Assembly: GCA_905202215.1 (NCBI GenBank)
Contig: CAJKRG010000010.1
Coordinates: 7,098-71,097, forward strand
Source: an uncultured Porphyromonadaceae bacterium
Lineage (GTDB): Bacteria > Bacteroidota > Bacteroidia > Bacteroidales > Muribaculaceae
Reading direction: 5' to 3'
DNA length: 64,000 nucleotides
Shown: in pieces, positions 34,545 to 45,100 of the stretch
How positions within the stretch are numbered: position 1 is the first letter of the stretch
How the letters are laid out: each line of letters begins with the position of its first letter
Notes under the pieces: generated by a model
The model's input: only the letters and a program-made list of their open reading frames with translations
What the model was told of the DNA's origin: nothing
Databases searched by the model: none
Translations under genes and position numbers: made by a program

Positions 34545-36791
34545 ATGAAAAAAACAAGTATCGTTTCTTCAGCTATTCTTGCCGCACTTGCCGCACAGGC
34601 CCAGAGCGGCGTCATAGTCGAGACCAATGCCTACCGCTGGCATGGCGACACTATAACACAGGGCGAATATATGGCTACCGCGCCCGGCCGTTTCGAAATT
34701 ATATCAACCTACTCCGCACAACCAGATTACGGTTTCCCTATTGAAAAAAAATGGAAACTGAAAAACGACATTTCGGCATATCCGCAACTCGAGACTCCCA
34801 ATACACTCCATACCGCCATTTACAACATGGGGCTCGACGAGATGATCAACGCCGTCGAACCCGACACTACCCTGCGCACCGGCAAGGAATGGGGCGGAGT
34901 ATGGACCCGCGATGTCAGCTACTCGATACTTCTGTCCATGGCCTACCTTCAGCCCGAGGCATCGAAAATCTCTCTGATGAAAAAGGTGAACCCGGAAGGC
35001 GTCATAATACAGGATACCGGCAGCGGAGGTGCATGGCCTGTGAGCTCCGACCGCATGATATGGGCCGTGGCCGCCTATGAGCTTTATAAAGTGACCGGCG
35101 ACCGCAAATGGCTCGAATACATCTATCCGATAATCAAGAAATCGGTCGATGACGATGCTCTGACAGTGGCCGCGCCCGACGGTCTTGTCAAAGGCGAGAC
35201 ATCGTTCATCGACTGGCGCGAGCAGAGCTATCCGCGCTGGATGCAGACAGCCGACATATATCAGTCTGAAGCGCTTGGCACATCGATAGTGCATGCGCAG
35301 GCCCTTCAGGTGCTCGCCGACATAGCGGCCGAACTCGGCAAAGGCAAGGAAGCCTCGGAATATGGCGCCCGCGCAGAAGCTATCCGCAAGGCCGTAAACG
35401 ACAAGCTATGGCTTGATGACAAGGGATATTACGCCATGTACAATTACGGCCGCACCGCATCGATCCTCAATCCGCGTGCCGAGACTCTCGGCGAGTCTCT
35501 TGCCATACTTTATGATGTGGCCTCTCCCGAACGCGCCCGATCGATAACCGAAAACAACCCGACAACACCTTTCGGCGCCGCCATCTTCTTCCCGCAGATC
35601 GCCGATATTCCCCCATATCACAACAATGCACTCTGGCCCTGGGTGGGCGCATACTGGGCCATGGCCAACGCCAAAGCCTTGAACGAAGCGGGTACCCTCG
35701 AAGCCATAGGCGCTGTTTTCCGTCCAGCCGCTCTCTTCGCAACAAACAAGGAGAATTTCGTGCTCGACAACGGCGACATCGCCACTCAGCTCAACTCGTC
35801 GAACATGCTGTGGTGTCTGGCCGGCAATATAGCCATCACACACAGGATCCTCTTTGGTATCCGCTTCGAAAAAGACGGCCTTGCGTTCGCACCATTCGTG
35901 CCTAAAGCCCTTGCCGCCGATCGAACGCTTACCAACTTCAGATATCGCCGTGCCACACTCGACATAACCGTCAAAGGCTATGGCAGCGAAATCAAATCGT
36001 TTACACTCAACGGCAAGGAGCACAAGCCTTTCATTCCGGCCGACATAAAAGGGAATAATAAAATAGTCATCACCATGGCCGACAACGATGTGGCACCCCT
36101 GCGTGTCAACCGGACCCGCAACGTCAAAGCCCCCCTGACTCCTGTCGCATGGTTCGAAGGCAATACCCTCAACTGGAATCCGATTGAATATATCGGTAAA
36201 TATATAGTGCTCCGCGACGGCAAGCCGGTAGCCGAGACACACTCCACCGCATTCGAAGCCGTCGTGCCGGGCGAATACCAGATCATCGGTGTATCGAGAG
36301 AGGGAATACAGTCGTTCGCCTCCGAACCACGCTCGAACCGCGAGAAAATTATTGTCGAAATGCCGGGAGAAGTCGCCGAAGCCGTATCGTCTGAAATCTC
36401 CTACCGCCCTGAGAAAGGCATAATGGGCTATCATGGAGCCGGATTCCGCGAAATCGACCGGAGCAGCGCGCCTGTCAACATTCCTGTCGAAGTACCGGCC
36501 GACGGCACTTATGCCATATATCTGCGCTATGCCAACGGCAACGGACCGGTCAATACCGAAAACAAATGCGCCATACGCACCATCAGTGTCGACGGCAAGC
36601 GCGTCGGGATCGTAGTGCTTCCGCAGCGCGGTGTGGCCAACTGGAACGACTGGGGCAATTCAAATGTGCTTGAACTCCCCCTGACAGCCGGAAAACACAC
36701 TGTGACTATCGACTTCCGACCGGAGAACAACAATATGAATATCAACACAAACCATGCCCTGGTAGATGAAATAGTGCTCGAAAAGCTTTGA
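34545..36791 (+). CDS. Secreted six-hairpin glycosidase
   Basis: Exported 748-aa protein (signal peptide MKKTSIVSSAILAALAAQAQ). The middle 450 residues form an (alpha/alpha)6 barrel of the GH63/GH37/GH78-like clan: GVWTRDVSYSILLSMAYL, SGGAWPVSSDRMIWAVAAYE, TSFIDWREQSYPRWMQ and NNALWPWVGAYWAMANA are typical loop segments. Candidate catalytic acids are the Asp of WTRD and the Glu of DWREQ. The C-terminal 200 residues are beta-sandwich modules (APVNIPVEVPADGTYAIYLR). I cannot choose the substrate; GH63-like mannoside/glucoside or GH78-like rhamnoside are candidates. It starts one base after tilS, an odd partner. Confidence 0.75.
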   Translation: MKKTSIVSSAILAALAAQAQSGVIVETNAYRWHGDTITQGEYMATAPGRFEIISTYSAQPDYGFPIEKKWKLKNDISAYPQLETPNTLHTAIYNMGLDEMINAVEPDTTLRTGKEWGGVWTRDVSYSILLSMAYLQPEASKISLMKKVNPEGVIIQDTGSGGAWPVSSDRMIWAVAAYELYKVTGDRKWLEYIYPIIKKSVDDDALTVAAPDGLVKGETSFIDWREQSYPRWMQTADIYQSEALGTSIVHAQALQVLADIAAELGKGKEASEYGARAEAIRKAVNDKLWLDDKGYYAMYNYGRTASILNPRAETLGESLAILYDVASPERARSITENNPTTPFGAAIFFPQIADIPPYHNNALWPWVGAYWAMANAKALNEAGTLEAIGAVFRPAALFATNKENFVLDNGDIATQLNSSNMLWCLAGNIAITHRILFGIRFEKDGLAFAPFVPKALAADRTLTNFRYRRATLDITVKGYGSEIKSFTLNGKEHKPFIPADIKGNNKIVITMADNDVAPLRVNRTRNVKAPLTPVAWFEGNTLNWNPIEYIGKYIVLRDGKPVAETHSTAFEAVVPGEYQIIGVSREGIQSFASEPRSNREKIIVEMPGEVAEAVSSEISYRPEKGIMGYHGAGFREIDRSSAPVNIPVEVPADGTYAIYLRYANGNGPVNTENKCAIRTISVDGKRVGIVVLPQRGVANWNDWGNSNVLELPLTAGKHTVTIDFRPENNNMNINTNHALVDEIVLEKL

Positions 36792-36822
36792 ACCATCCGC
36801 CGTTAATACTTGTTCTAATTTC

Positions 36823-37269
36823 ATGAGAGACAAAGATATAGCCATGACCCTGATTGATCTCGGCGAAGTCGACGGCGCAAGCGCCATCAATCGCCGGGCT
36901 CTGCGCCGCCTAACCCGCGAGGCCATCAGTGTGGATATGAATGTAAAAGTAGTGCCCGATATCGAGCGCTCCCTCCTGAGTGTGCTTGTGTCATGCTCAT
37001 ACCGGGCTGTCATAGGCCTTATACGAGAGCGTCTGCTTGTATGTACCGCTGTGGCAACTTTCGAAGTTGAAGGACTGGCCTCTCTCATTGAGGAAAACGG
37101 ACAGGAGAAAATCCTGCCGACACCTCTGATGATGAACATGCTCGGCATAGCCGTCGGCGCTCTTCGGGGAATTGTAGCTGTCAGAACGGCCGACACACCT
37201 CTGCGCCGCAGACCGCTGCCTATCATAGATCTTGATACGCTGATGCGACGCCTGTCAAACAGCCGATAA
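36823..37269 (+). CDS. Small protein, possibly SecB-like fold
   Basis: A 148-aa protein I cannot firmly identify. It opens with a polar stretch (AMTLIDLGEVDGASAIN), then beta-rich segments (ISVDMNVKVVPDIERSLL; LLVCTAVATFEVEGL) and ends with a helix-forming GIAVGALRGIVAVRT followed by PLPIIDLDTLMRRL. The order beta-sheet, long helix and proline-led tail resembles SecB chaperones of similar length, where the helix is followed by a PP-I-N-type motif. This is resemblance, not proof. It is the last gene of the tilS operon, 31 bp after a secreted glycosidase, so an export-related job is conceivable. Confidence 0.5.
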   Translation: MRDKDIAMTLIDLGEVDGASAINRRALRRLTREAISVDMNVKVVPDIERSLLSVLVSCSYRAVIGLIRERLLVCTAVATFEVEGLASLIEENGQEKILPTPLMMNMLGIAVGALRGIVAVRTADTPLRRRPLPIIDLDTLMRRLSNSR

Positions 37270-37290
37270 CACTTTCATATCATATCTTAT

Positions 37291-37314
37291 AAAAGCCGCG
37301 CATGCGCGGCTTTT
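37291..37314. terminator. Palindromic terminator ending the tilS operon
   Basis: Perfect palindrome AAAAGCCGCGC-AT-GCGCGGCTTTT, with a GC stem and T-run on both strands, 21 bp after the last stop codon. The following stretch to 37422 (108 bp) holds no gene that I can see. Confidence 0.9.
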
Positions 37315-37422
37315 ATCGTATACGGCCCGCTTCATCCGCTTATCTGACATGATACACACCGTCCTGGCGTAGTAGTGAACGCAATATTGCAGAAACCGAT
37401 AAATTATAATCATTCCAAAAGA

Positions 37423-37451
37423 TTGTTTTCTACAAATTATTCGTATATTTG
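37423..37451 (+). promoter_or_regulatory. Promoter of the vWA/tubulin-like/peptidase operon
   Basis: TTG (37423-37425), 18 bases, TATATTTG (37444-37451). It gives a leader of about 55 bases to the first ATG at 37510, containing two copies of CTGAAAATTTT. Confidence 0.75.
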
Positions 37452-37462
37452 CGATATCGGCG
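37426..37462 (+). repeat. 37-bp promoter repeat, copy A
   Basis: From TTTTCTACAAA to TATCGGCG, this matches 45467-45503 at 35 of 37 positions with the same strand and placement before an operon. It includes the -7 box and the start site. Sequence on both sides is unrelated between the two copies. Confidence 0.85.
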
Positions 37463-37509
37463 ACAAACCTGAAAATTTTTACATCCGCTGAAAATTTTCC
37501 GCCGGGGTT

Positions 37510-39324
37510 ATGGACCCGACGGATATGCAAACGAAAATCTGTACCGCAATGGAAAAACGTTTATTCGATATAAGAACCATTCTGATACTGTTGATACTTT
37601 GTTCTGTCGGAACTGAACCGCTAAATGCCCAGCGGCAGAAAAACAATATATATCTTTTCGACTGTACCGGATCGATGCGGACAAACGGACTATGGAATCC
37701 CGCAAAAGACGCACTCGATGCCACCATTGCCACCCAGACAAATATAGACGGTTCGCAGTTCTCGGTAATTCCTTTCGGCGACAGCCCTTACGGCATTATA
37801 TCGTTCGATTCCGACGGTTATCTTTCGCAAAAGAAGAATATCGATGATACCTTTGAAAAATATATTGCCAGTTCGAAATATACCCGCATTTCCGATGTGC
37901 TTCAGGAAGGTTTTACAAAAGTGGATCCACGTCGCGATAACCGGATATATCTTCTTACCGACGGCCTTCCCAACCAAGGCGACACACCAGAAAAGGTCGC
38001 CCAGACTATAACCGCCTGGTGTTCCAAACATAAAAATACACGTTTTTTCTATGTCGCACTGAAAAACGATGTAATCAATCCTGTGATAAAGCAGGCTATA
38101 GACAATTGCCCGGATGCATTTATTGTGCAGTGCCGGAACCGAGTGATTCCGCAGATTGCCGATATTTCCACCCATGTATATACAAATATCGAAGAACTGG
38201 GGATTAATAAACCGATAGAATTCAGCCTCCCCGGAGAATATGGTCTTTCCATTTCGGAGAATGATTCATTATTCAGCGTTGAAATAGATAACGGCCGCGC
38301 ATCAGGCGGTAAAATCAATCTTAAGTTCCGCCCCCGGCAGGGCTACGACATCGGCAGGCTTCATGAAACAATGCAGGGCGGCGATTATGAATTTTCAGTC
38401 GATATATCGTGTACCGATTCACGCTACTTCATAGCAAACCCTACGCTTACTGTCCATGTTTCCGACAAGATGCTGTCGGAACTTGCAGTAGCCGACGGTC
38501 TCGATCAATTGAATGCCGAGGGAGTGGAATGGCACGACTCATTTCTGTGGTCGCAGGCAGCTCCCGAAAGCAAAGTCGAATGGAATCTTGTCCCGGTATT
38601 CAAAAACGAACTCCAGCGTTCGGCTTTAAAGCTTCGATTCGTTCCGGGAGAAGGAGAGGCTGCCGATTTTGAAGCTTGGCTGAATGATGTGCCGCTACCG
38701 GTCGACGGCACTTTCGATATTGTACCCGGCTCTGAATGTGTGCTGAGTGTGCGATTCAACCACAATGCCGCTACCGGCGAACGCTATTTCAACCTGATTC
38801 CGGTAGAGATCGACGCCATCGATATGATAAACGACAAGCCGGTCGATGCATACGAAGGAACCTCGTTGCGCACATCGTATGTTGAAAACTGGAATCCCCT
38901 CAAAACATTCCTTTTCTGGCTTGGCGTCGTGCTCCTATGTGCATTGCTGCTATGGCTTATCGTACTTAAGCGAATATTTTTCCCGGTGATAAAAGTAGGA
39001 CGTATCGAATTTACCGGTCCGGGCTCCTACTATGTGTCAAAACGCCTCAAGAATGCCAGAAAAGTAGTATTTACCTCTAAAAAACAGTCGCAGAACATAA
39101 TATCACGTATCCTGACAGGCGAGATCCGCTTTGTGCGCGCCGAACATTTCGACCCGGATATTATCGTCGAGCCTTCCGGCCGCGGTAAGAAAGTGAAAAT
39201 ACGCTCAGTGTCTTCAGGAGCATCCGGCTGGGATATATACCCCGCGGCATCGTTCGCGCCCTATGAAAAAGGTACTGCGGTAAAACGTAGCGACAAAACC
39301 AGAACTGAATTTGAATTAAGCTAA
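37510..39324 (+). CDS. Inner-membrane von Willebrand A domain protein
   Basis: A 604-aa protein with a signal or anchor segment near residues 20-41 (RTILILLILCSVGTEPLNAQ). A periplasmic vWA domain follows from about 44, with an intact metal site: Asp51, Thr53, Ser55 (FDCTGSM), Thr125 (SSKYTRISD) and Asp151 (YLLTDGLPNQGD). Beta-rich modules fill 240-455, a membrane helix spans about 465-486 (FLFWLGVVLLCALLLWLIVL), and a basic cytosolic tail of 118 residues ends the protein. It thus bridges periplasm and cytosol. An ATG at 37549 (MEKRLFD) is an equally good start. First gene of the three-gene operon, 20 bp before the tubulin-like gene. Confidence 0.85.
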   Translation: MDPTDMQTKICTAMEKRLFDIRTILILLILCSVGTEPLNAQRQKNNIYLFDCTGSMRTNGLWNPAKDALDATIATQTNIDGSQFSVIPFGDSPYGIISFDSDGYLSQKKNIDDTFEKYIASSKYTRISDVLQEGFTKVDPRRDNRIYLLTDGLPNQGDTPEKVAQTITAWCSKHKNTRFFYVALKNDVINPVIKQAIDNCPDAFIVQCRNRVIPQIADISTHVYTNIEELGINKPIEFSLPGEYGLSISENDSLFSVEIDNGRASGGKINLKFRPRQGYDIGRLHETMQGGDYEFSVDISCTDSRYFIANPTLTVHVSDKMLSELAVADGLDQLNAEGVEWHDSFLWSQAAPESKVEWNLVPVFKNELQRSALKLRFVPGEGEAADFEAWLNDVPLPVDGTFDIVPGSECVLSVRFNHNAATGERYFNLIPVEIDAIDMINDKPVDAYEGTSLRTSYVENWNPLKTFLFWLGVVLLCALLLWLIVLKRIFFPVIKVGRIEFTGPGSYYVSKRLKNARKVVFTSKKQSQNIISRILTGEIRFVRAEHFDPDIIVEPSGRGKKVKIRSVSSGASGWDIYPAASFAPYEKGTAVKRSDKTRTEFELS

Positions 39325-39344
39325 AAATCTCTCATTATCAAAAT

Positions 39345-42128
39345 ATGGCAAAACTAAGAAGAACCCTTCTGATAGGGTTGGGCGGTACCGGCATAAAGTC
39401 GATACTCGATGCAAAAAAGATGTTCTATGAGAATTACGGTCAGATACCCCCTATGATCGGATTTCTCGGAATCGATACTGATGCACCCGGCTTGCGCAAT
39501 TCATTCGTTACGGCTGCGGACGGAACCATAATTTCGCTGAATCAGTCGGAGCAACTGTGCATTTCGGTATCCAATCCCGCTCAGATATACCTCAACAATA
39601 TCAACTCGGGACTTTTCGACTGGATGCCCGACTGCAATGTATCGGGTTTGTCGGCTCTTTCAATCGGTGCCGGCCAAATGCGCAGCAACGGACGTTTCGC
39701 CATCACAGTAAATGAAAATTCCGTACAGCAGATTATAAATCACAAGATTACAGAAGTAAATAACGCTCGTATAATCGACAATTCCAGCTACGATCTGCTC
39801 GGAAAAGACACCGAGATACACATGGTATTCTCTCTTGGCGGAGGCACGGGCAGCGGCACATTCATCAACATCGCTTACCTTATCAAGCGCATGTTCCCCA
39901 ATATAAAGATTTCCGGATACGCTGTACTTTCCGATGTATTCCGTCTTATGGTCACCGGCGCCATGTCGTCGCGGGTAAAACCCAATGGCAAAGGAGCGCT
40001 GATAGATCTTGATTATCTCGCACATCTCACGCCGGCATCCGAACCGATAAATGTGAAGTGGTTCCATACCGTCGATAAAGTCAACAGCCGTGCTTTCGAT
40101 GCACTATACCTCGTTGACAATTCTAACGAGAACAACGATATGTTCGATCGCGTCGACCCGCTCTGCCAGATGATTGCCCTTGCCATCGTCACATCGGTAG
40201 GCGAACTCGGCGTGGCTCTCGATTCCGTGAGCGATAACGTGAGCAAACTTATTGCCGACGGCAGCATGGATATACGGAACAAAAAAGCCTGGGTGGCCGG
40301 TTTCGGCTGTGCCGAAATAGTATTCGACGGCGAACGCCTTGCCGATATCTACGCACGTAAAGCAGCCATACAGCTGGTCAACAAGATGCTAAACGGTGGT
40401 TGCGACGACCCCGCCATCATTGCCAACAACTGGTTCGACAACACTAAAATACGCGAAAATCAAAATAAGGACGATGTGATAGATTACTTCATGGCGCCCA
40501 CTCCGGAGTATGTGCTGACAGAAATCGACAGTCCGGACAACCCGCTTCCCGAATGTCAGCAGTACATAGCCAACCGGGCCATGCCGAGTCAGACAAAGCT
40601 CGAGGAGAAACAGAGCGCTCTCCAGGCTCGCGTCGAAGAGTCGCTTTCCCGCCTGATGAAGGAGCAGGCTGACAGAGAATGCGGGATCTTCCTCTGCAGC
40701 CAGATTCTACTTACGATCCTCAATCAGATAGAACTCTGCGACACTGAGATGAAAGATGAGAAAGAAGACTTCGAAGCTCAGTTGCCTCGTCTGGAATCGT
40801 CGATGAAAACTGCATGCAGCGAACTTGCTGACTGCATGGGCACCTTCTTCAAGCTCCGACGCAGAGACTATGAAGCCGAAGTCGTGAACCAGACAATGAA
40901 ACTCGCAGTGGCGCGCCGCGAAATCGCTCGCCGCAAGATGGCCCGTGAATTCTACAGCTGGCTCCGCGAACGGGTCAACAAGTCGATAGAACGGGTCGAT
41001 ATAATAATGTCGAATCTTCAGACTCTACGCAACGAAAGCAACGTCGAAATACAGAAACTCGTCCGCAACGCCGCCGATGCCAACTTCTTCCAATTTGAAC
41101 TATCGGCTAACTATGCCGAAAAAATTTCGTGTCCGCTGTCGGATATCGTTTTCAACGATTTCACCGGCTTCATGCAGTCTGAAGGCGGTATCGCATCTAT
41201 TTCCGGTATGACTTCAAAGCAGACCGAAGAAATCATAATGCGCTTTGTCCGTACTCTCCCCAAGGTCAGAAAATATAGTGCAATGACCGTAGACGATGCC
41301 ATGGACGAACTTAGCGAAGACGAGCTCAAGTCGCTCATCAACAAAGCCGTGAAGAAATCGTTGCCTCTGTTGCCCTATACTTTCCGCGGTTTCGATGCCG
41401 ACCTTCGAGAGCGTCCGGTCGAATGCTACTACATAGGTGTGGCAAACAAAAGCCGCTCCCGGCTGGTAAAAGATAACTTCTTCCAGAATCTGGTCTCCGG
41501 TGCAAAAGATGTCCAGTTCTCCGAAATAGGCCTTACCAACCGTGTGATTATTTACCGTCAGCTCGGTGTGATTCCTGCATTTGCTGTCAAATCGCTCGAC
41601 AACTACAATACCGAATACGAAAAATGGGAGACAGACAAACCGAATTGCTCGCACTGGGACAAGAATCTGTGCGCCCGCATGAGCAAGGAGCGCTACAGCC
41701 TGTTCCCCAAAAATACCGGAAATCCGCGCCTTCTTGAAATCTGGGTTTCGCTTGTGGTCTACGGCCTTATGAAATATGATGCTGAAAGCGGCCAGTATCG
41801 CATAAAGAGTCGTGGTCTCGGAGGAAAAGCACTTCGTGGTTGGCTTGTAGATATGGGTAAATCCCGTGCCGACGCTTTCTGCTTCCTCGAAGATAATATA
41901 GATATTCTCGAAGAAGAAATAAACCGTGAAATCAAGGAAATGGACATACCGGGACCCGACAATCAGCTTCGCAAACTGTCGGAGCAGGCTGTGAAGGCCT
42001 GCGAAGACGGCACATATCTCGAAAACGTGTCGAAATGCCCCATTCCTATGGAAACCATAGAGCTCTATCCGGCTGAAATGGATCTTATCGAAAAGGAAAT
42101 TGCTTTTATTCTTGATAATTACAAATGA
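39345..42128 (+). CDS. Large tubulin/FtsZ-like GTPase (Tubulin_2 type)
   Basis: A 927-aa cytosolic protein. The N-terminus carries a nucleotide-binding glycine loop (LLIGLGGTGIKS), IGFLGIDTDAPG and the tubulin signature GGGTGSG at 165-171 (FSLGGGTGSGTFINIAYL), so it belongs to the tubulin/FtsZ superfamily, closest to the bacterial tubulin-like PF13809 group. The GTPase part ends by about 340. A helical, charged region (about 410-600, EVVNQTMKLAVARREIARRK) looks like coiled coil, and a conserved-looking C-terminal part of 300 aa follows. It is far larger than FtsZ (about 400 aa), so it is not the division protein. The stop overlaps the peptidase start by ATGA. Confidence 0.85.
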   Translation: MAKLRRTLLIGLGGTGIKSILDAKKMFYENYGQIPPMIGFLGIDTDAPGLRNSFVTAADGTIISLNQSEQLCISVSNPAQIYLNNINSGLFDWMPDCNVSGLSALSIGAGQMRSNGRFAITVNENSVQQIINHKITEVNNARIIDNSSYDLLGKDTEIHMVFSLGGGTGSGTFINIAYLIKRMFPNIKISGYAVLSDVFRLMVTGAMSSRVKPNGKGALIDLDYLAHLTPASEPINVKWFHTVDKVNSRAFDALYLVDNSNENNDMFDRVDPLCQMIALAIVTSVGELGVALDSVSDNVSKLIADGSMDIRNKKAWVAGFGCAEIVFDGERLADIYARKAAIQLVNKMLNGGCDDPAIIANNWFDNTKIRENQNKDDVIDYFMAPTPEYVLTEIDSPDNPLPECQQYIANRAMPSQTKLEEKQSALQARVEESLSRLMKEQADRECGIFLCSQILLTILNQIELCDTEMKDEKEDFEAQLPRLESSMKTACSELADCMGTFFKLRRRDYEAEVVNQTMKLAVARREIARRKMAREFYSWLRERVNKSIERVDIIMSNLQTLRNESNVEIQKLVRNAADANFFQFELSANYAEKISCPLSDIVFNDFTGFMQSEGGIASISGMTSKQTEEIIMRFVRTLPKVRKYSAMTVDDAMDELSEDELKSLINKAVKKSLPLLPYTFRGFDADLRERPVECYYIGVANKSRSRLVKDNFFQNLVSGAKDVQFSEIGLTNRVIIYRQLGVIPAFAVKSLDNYNTEYEKWETDKPNCSHWDKNLCARMSKERYSLFPKNTGNPRLLEIWVSLVVYGLMKYDAESGQYRIKSRGLGGKALRGWLVDMGKSRADAFCFLEDNIDILEEEINREIKEMDIPGPDNQLRKLSEQAVKACEDGTYLENVSKCPIPMETIELYPAEMDLIEKEIAFILDNYK

Positions 42129-45100
42129 ATTCGACAGTCTCTGTCTGGACTTCATCACTGACATCAAAAGCTGAATCGGAGGTCGTAAGCATTGTACGTA
42201 CGGCCCCCGGAGCAGCTTCCGTTTACGACCATATAGCGGCGTCCGGCCTTACCGAATCCGAACTTACGGTTCGGCTGACCGAGGCTTTCAACAAACTGGT
42301 GAAAATGACAATGTCCGACACTACGCTACATATCGTCGGCATTGTCCCTCTATCGGATGAAACAGGAGCCTCGCAAATAAAAACTCTTGCAAGAGCCTGT
42401 GCCGGAATACGACACGACACAACCCTACATGTCGTTGGTTTACGCTCGGGCATTTGCCGTCTGTTCGGAATCACAGATACACCCGAAAGCCTTACAGCGG
42501 AACAAGAAAGCATTGACGAGCTCAAGGCTTGCACTGCCGACAGCAGTCTTTCGATATCATTTTCACTTATCGACGATTATGCGGCCAACGGAGCACCGGT
42601 AGGATTCACCATCAACAGTTTCGCCCGCTATCTCGCTGTTTTCCAACTACTACTTGCAAAAGACTATTACGCAGTCCTATCGCCGTCCATGCTGGCATCT
42701 TATCGCGGTCAGAACATATCGATAGGACTTTCCAGTCTTACTTTCGACCGTGCCGCAACAGCTCGCCAGCTTTTAGGCCTCGGTTTCCTGTCGGCTCTTG
42801 ATAATGTGGGAATTAATCGTCGCGAGGTCGACGCCCAGAAGGCAACTCATGCTGCCGAACAGTTCCTTTCAGGAATATCCGAGCGATATCCGCGTCTCTT
42901 CCGGGAACAAATCCGCCCGCTCTATAAGGACAAAGGCATCGAAGAAGGGCGTGTCGTGGCCAAGGCTTCAGATATTCTTGATAACGATATTTCGGAATTA
43001 CGCGATTCGATTCTGTCGCTGCTACATTCCGATTCGATGTCGCTCCCTGAAAAAGAAGCGGTATTGTCGCAGATTCTCGGTCGCGACAATGAGAATATAC
43101 GTGGCGTTCACTACGAACAGGAGACAACAATTATCGATGATGCCTGCAACGAACCTATCGACATTTTCGTAAATGCATTCAACGACTGTTGCTCTGATTC
43201 ACATCTGCTGCCCATACGTTCCGACTTCGAAGCTCTTAAACTCTACGACTTCAATCTGTCGACTCTCGAGATGGAGGAAAGCCCTCAGAATGAAAAGGCG
43301 CTCAATCCTCTTGCCGACTTGAAGAAACTGAAACGCAGCATCCTCAATACCACAGCCTATCTCCGAAACAAGACAGAAGAACTCAGCGATCTCCAGAAAG
43401 CCAACGACCGCCGCGAAAATATTGTAGAAATACGGAAAAAGTGGTCGCGACCGAAAGGAAATCCCGCAGCAGTTGTCTTTAAGGAACAACCTCTTGACGA
43501 TAAATATGTGCCGACACCCGGCCTCGAAAGGAAAAAATCGGTCGATCTCCGCAAATTCTTCTCGCCCGTACGCGATCAGCTAAACCTCGGCTCGTGTACC
43601 TCGTTCGCAGTAACGGGAATGTACGAAGCCATGATGAATATCCGTAATTTTTCGGGCGATAATGTGATGAGTCCGGCATACCTGTATTATTACTCGAATG
43701 TATGCACGGGTCGTCCGGAAGGCGGCAGCAACTTTTACGAGCAGCTTGAGGTGCTCGGAAAGCGCGGTATCTGTCAGGAATACATGTATCCCTATCAGCC
43801 CGACGATACCTCGCAGGCTCCGACGGAAGCGGCTGAAGCCGAAGCGGCAAAACATAGGGTATTGAGTGCCAGGCAGATTATTCTTGTGGATACTGCCGAT
43901 AAAAAGGCTACCGTCGATAAGAACCACGAATTGCTGACAAGCGCATTGTCCGAAGGCTTCCCTGTGGGGATATCGCTCAAAATATACGATGTATTCGGTA
44001 AAGACGGAGCGTTCATACTTCACCCTGATGATTGTCCGGAGAAAACAGATTCGGGCTTTCATGCAATGGTTATTGTCGGATATTCCGATGAAAATGACTT
44101 CTATATAGTCCGCAACTCTTGGGGCGAAAACTTCGGCGACAATGGCTATTGCTATATACCGTCGGTTTATATCGATGACCCAGACTATCTTTCTTTCGCC
44201 TGTATCATCACTGAGACTACGGACTCTGTGGCCGGTAATTCGGCTGAGATTCCGCCGCTTATTGCCGAATTCGCGGCTACTGAATCTGAAATTCAGGCTG
44301 CGGCAATACGCAATGTGATAAGCAAGACAAAAGTGGAGCTGAACGGCAATATAAGAATCTACAAAGAATATTATAAATACTACCAGAGACTTATTCAGCA
44401 ACTTGCTATCCCGAAAGTACAGGAAGATATCAGGAAGGCGGCACAAACGACTTCAACGCTGCATTATATTGAACTCGACAAAGAGCGTGAAAAGTTGGAG
44501 AGCTCGTTCGTGGCCAAACTCAAAGAGTTTAAAAAAGCCATGAGACATGTGATAGCGGGACTGCTGCTGATGGCTGTGCTCTTCGGACTTGTGTACTATG
44601 TGCTGCACGAAAACGTCGTCGGCATCACGGCACTTGCATTCGGTGTACTTGGCGCCTTTGCCTGGGCCGGATATAAATGGAATGTACGCCGTCGCCGCCG
44701 CGAACTTCAGGAAGAACTTGACCACATCGCCACAAAAGTGGCGCATAAATCGGAGGAACTTCTTGAAATGCAGATAAAATTCCACGTCGCAGGCATGTGG
44801 CTGAGTCGTTTCCACCGCCTGTCGCGCGACCTTGGTACGGTCTACGACCGACTTGTGAGCTATAACAGCACTCTCTGCGGCTGGCGACAATTCTATTCGA
44901 ACAGTGTCGGCGCCCTCGAAGAACCGGAAGGAGCGATGTTCCGTATTCTTGACCCTACAAAGCTTCTTCAATCATTCTTTGATGCCAACAAGGCATGGAT
45001 TGTTGGAAAAATCGACCTGATGAAAGTATTCGACGAATATCAGGTATCGGCCGATAATCTCGAAAAATCGCATGAGACGCTTCGCAGTGCCGTAGGAGCT

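Noticed and set aside
41214..42167. Open frame of 317 codons on the minus strand opposite the tubulin-like gene
   Set aside because: It lies antisense to a well-supported gene in a continuous operon, has no recognisable domain and no promoter or start context; it is a by-product of codon bias.
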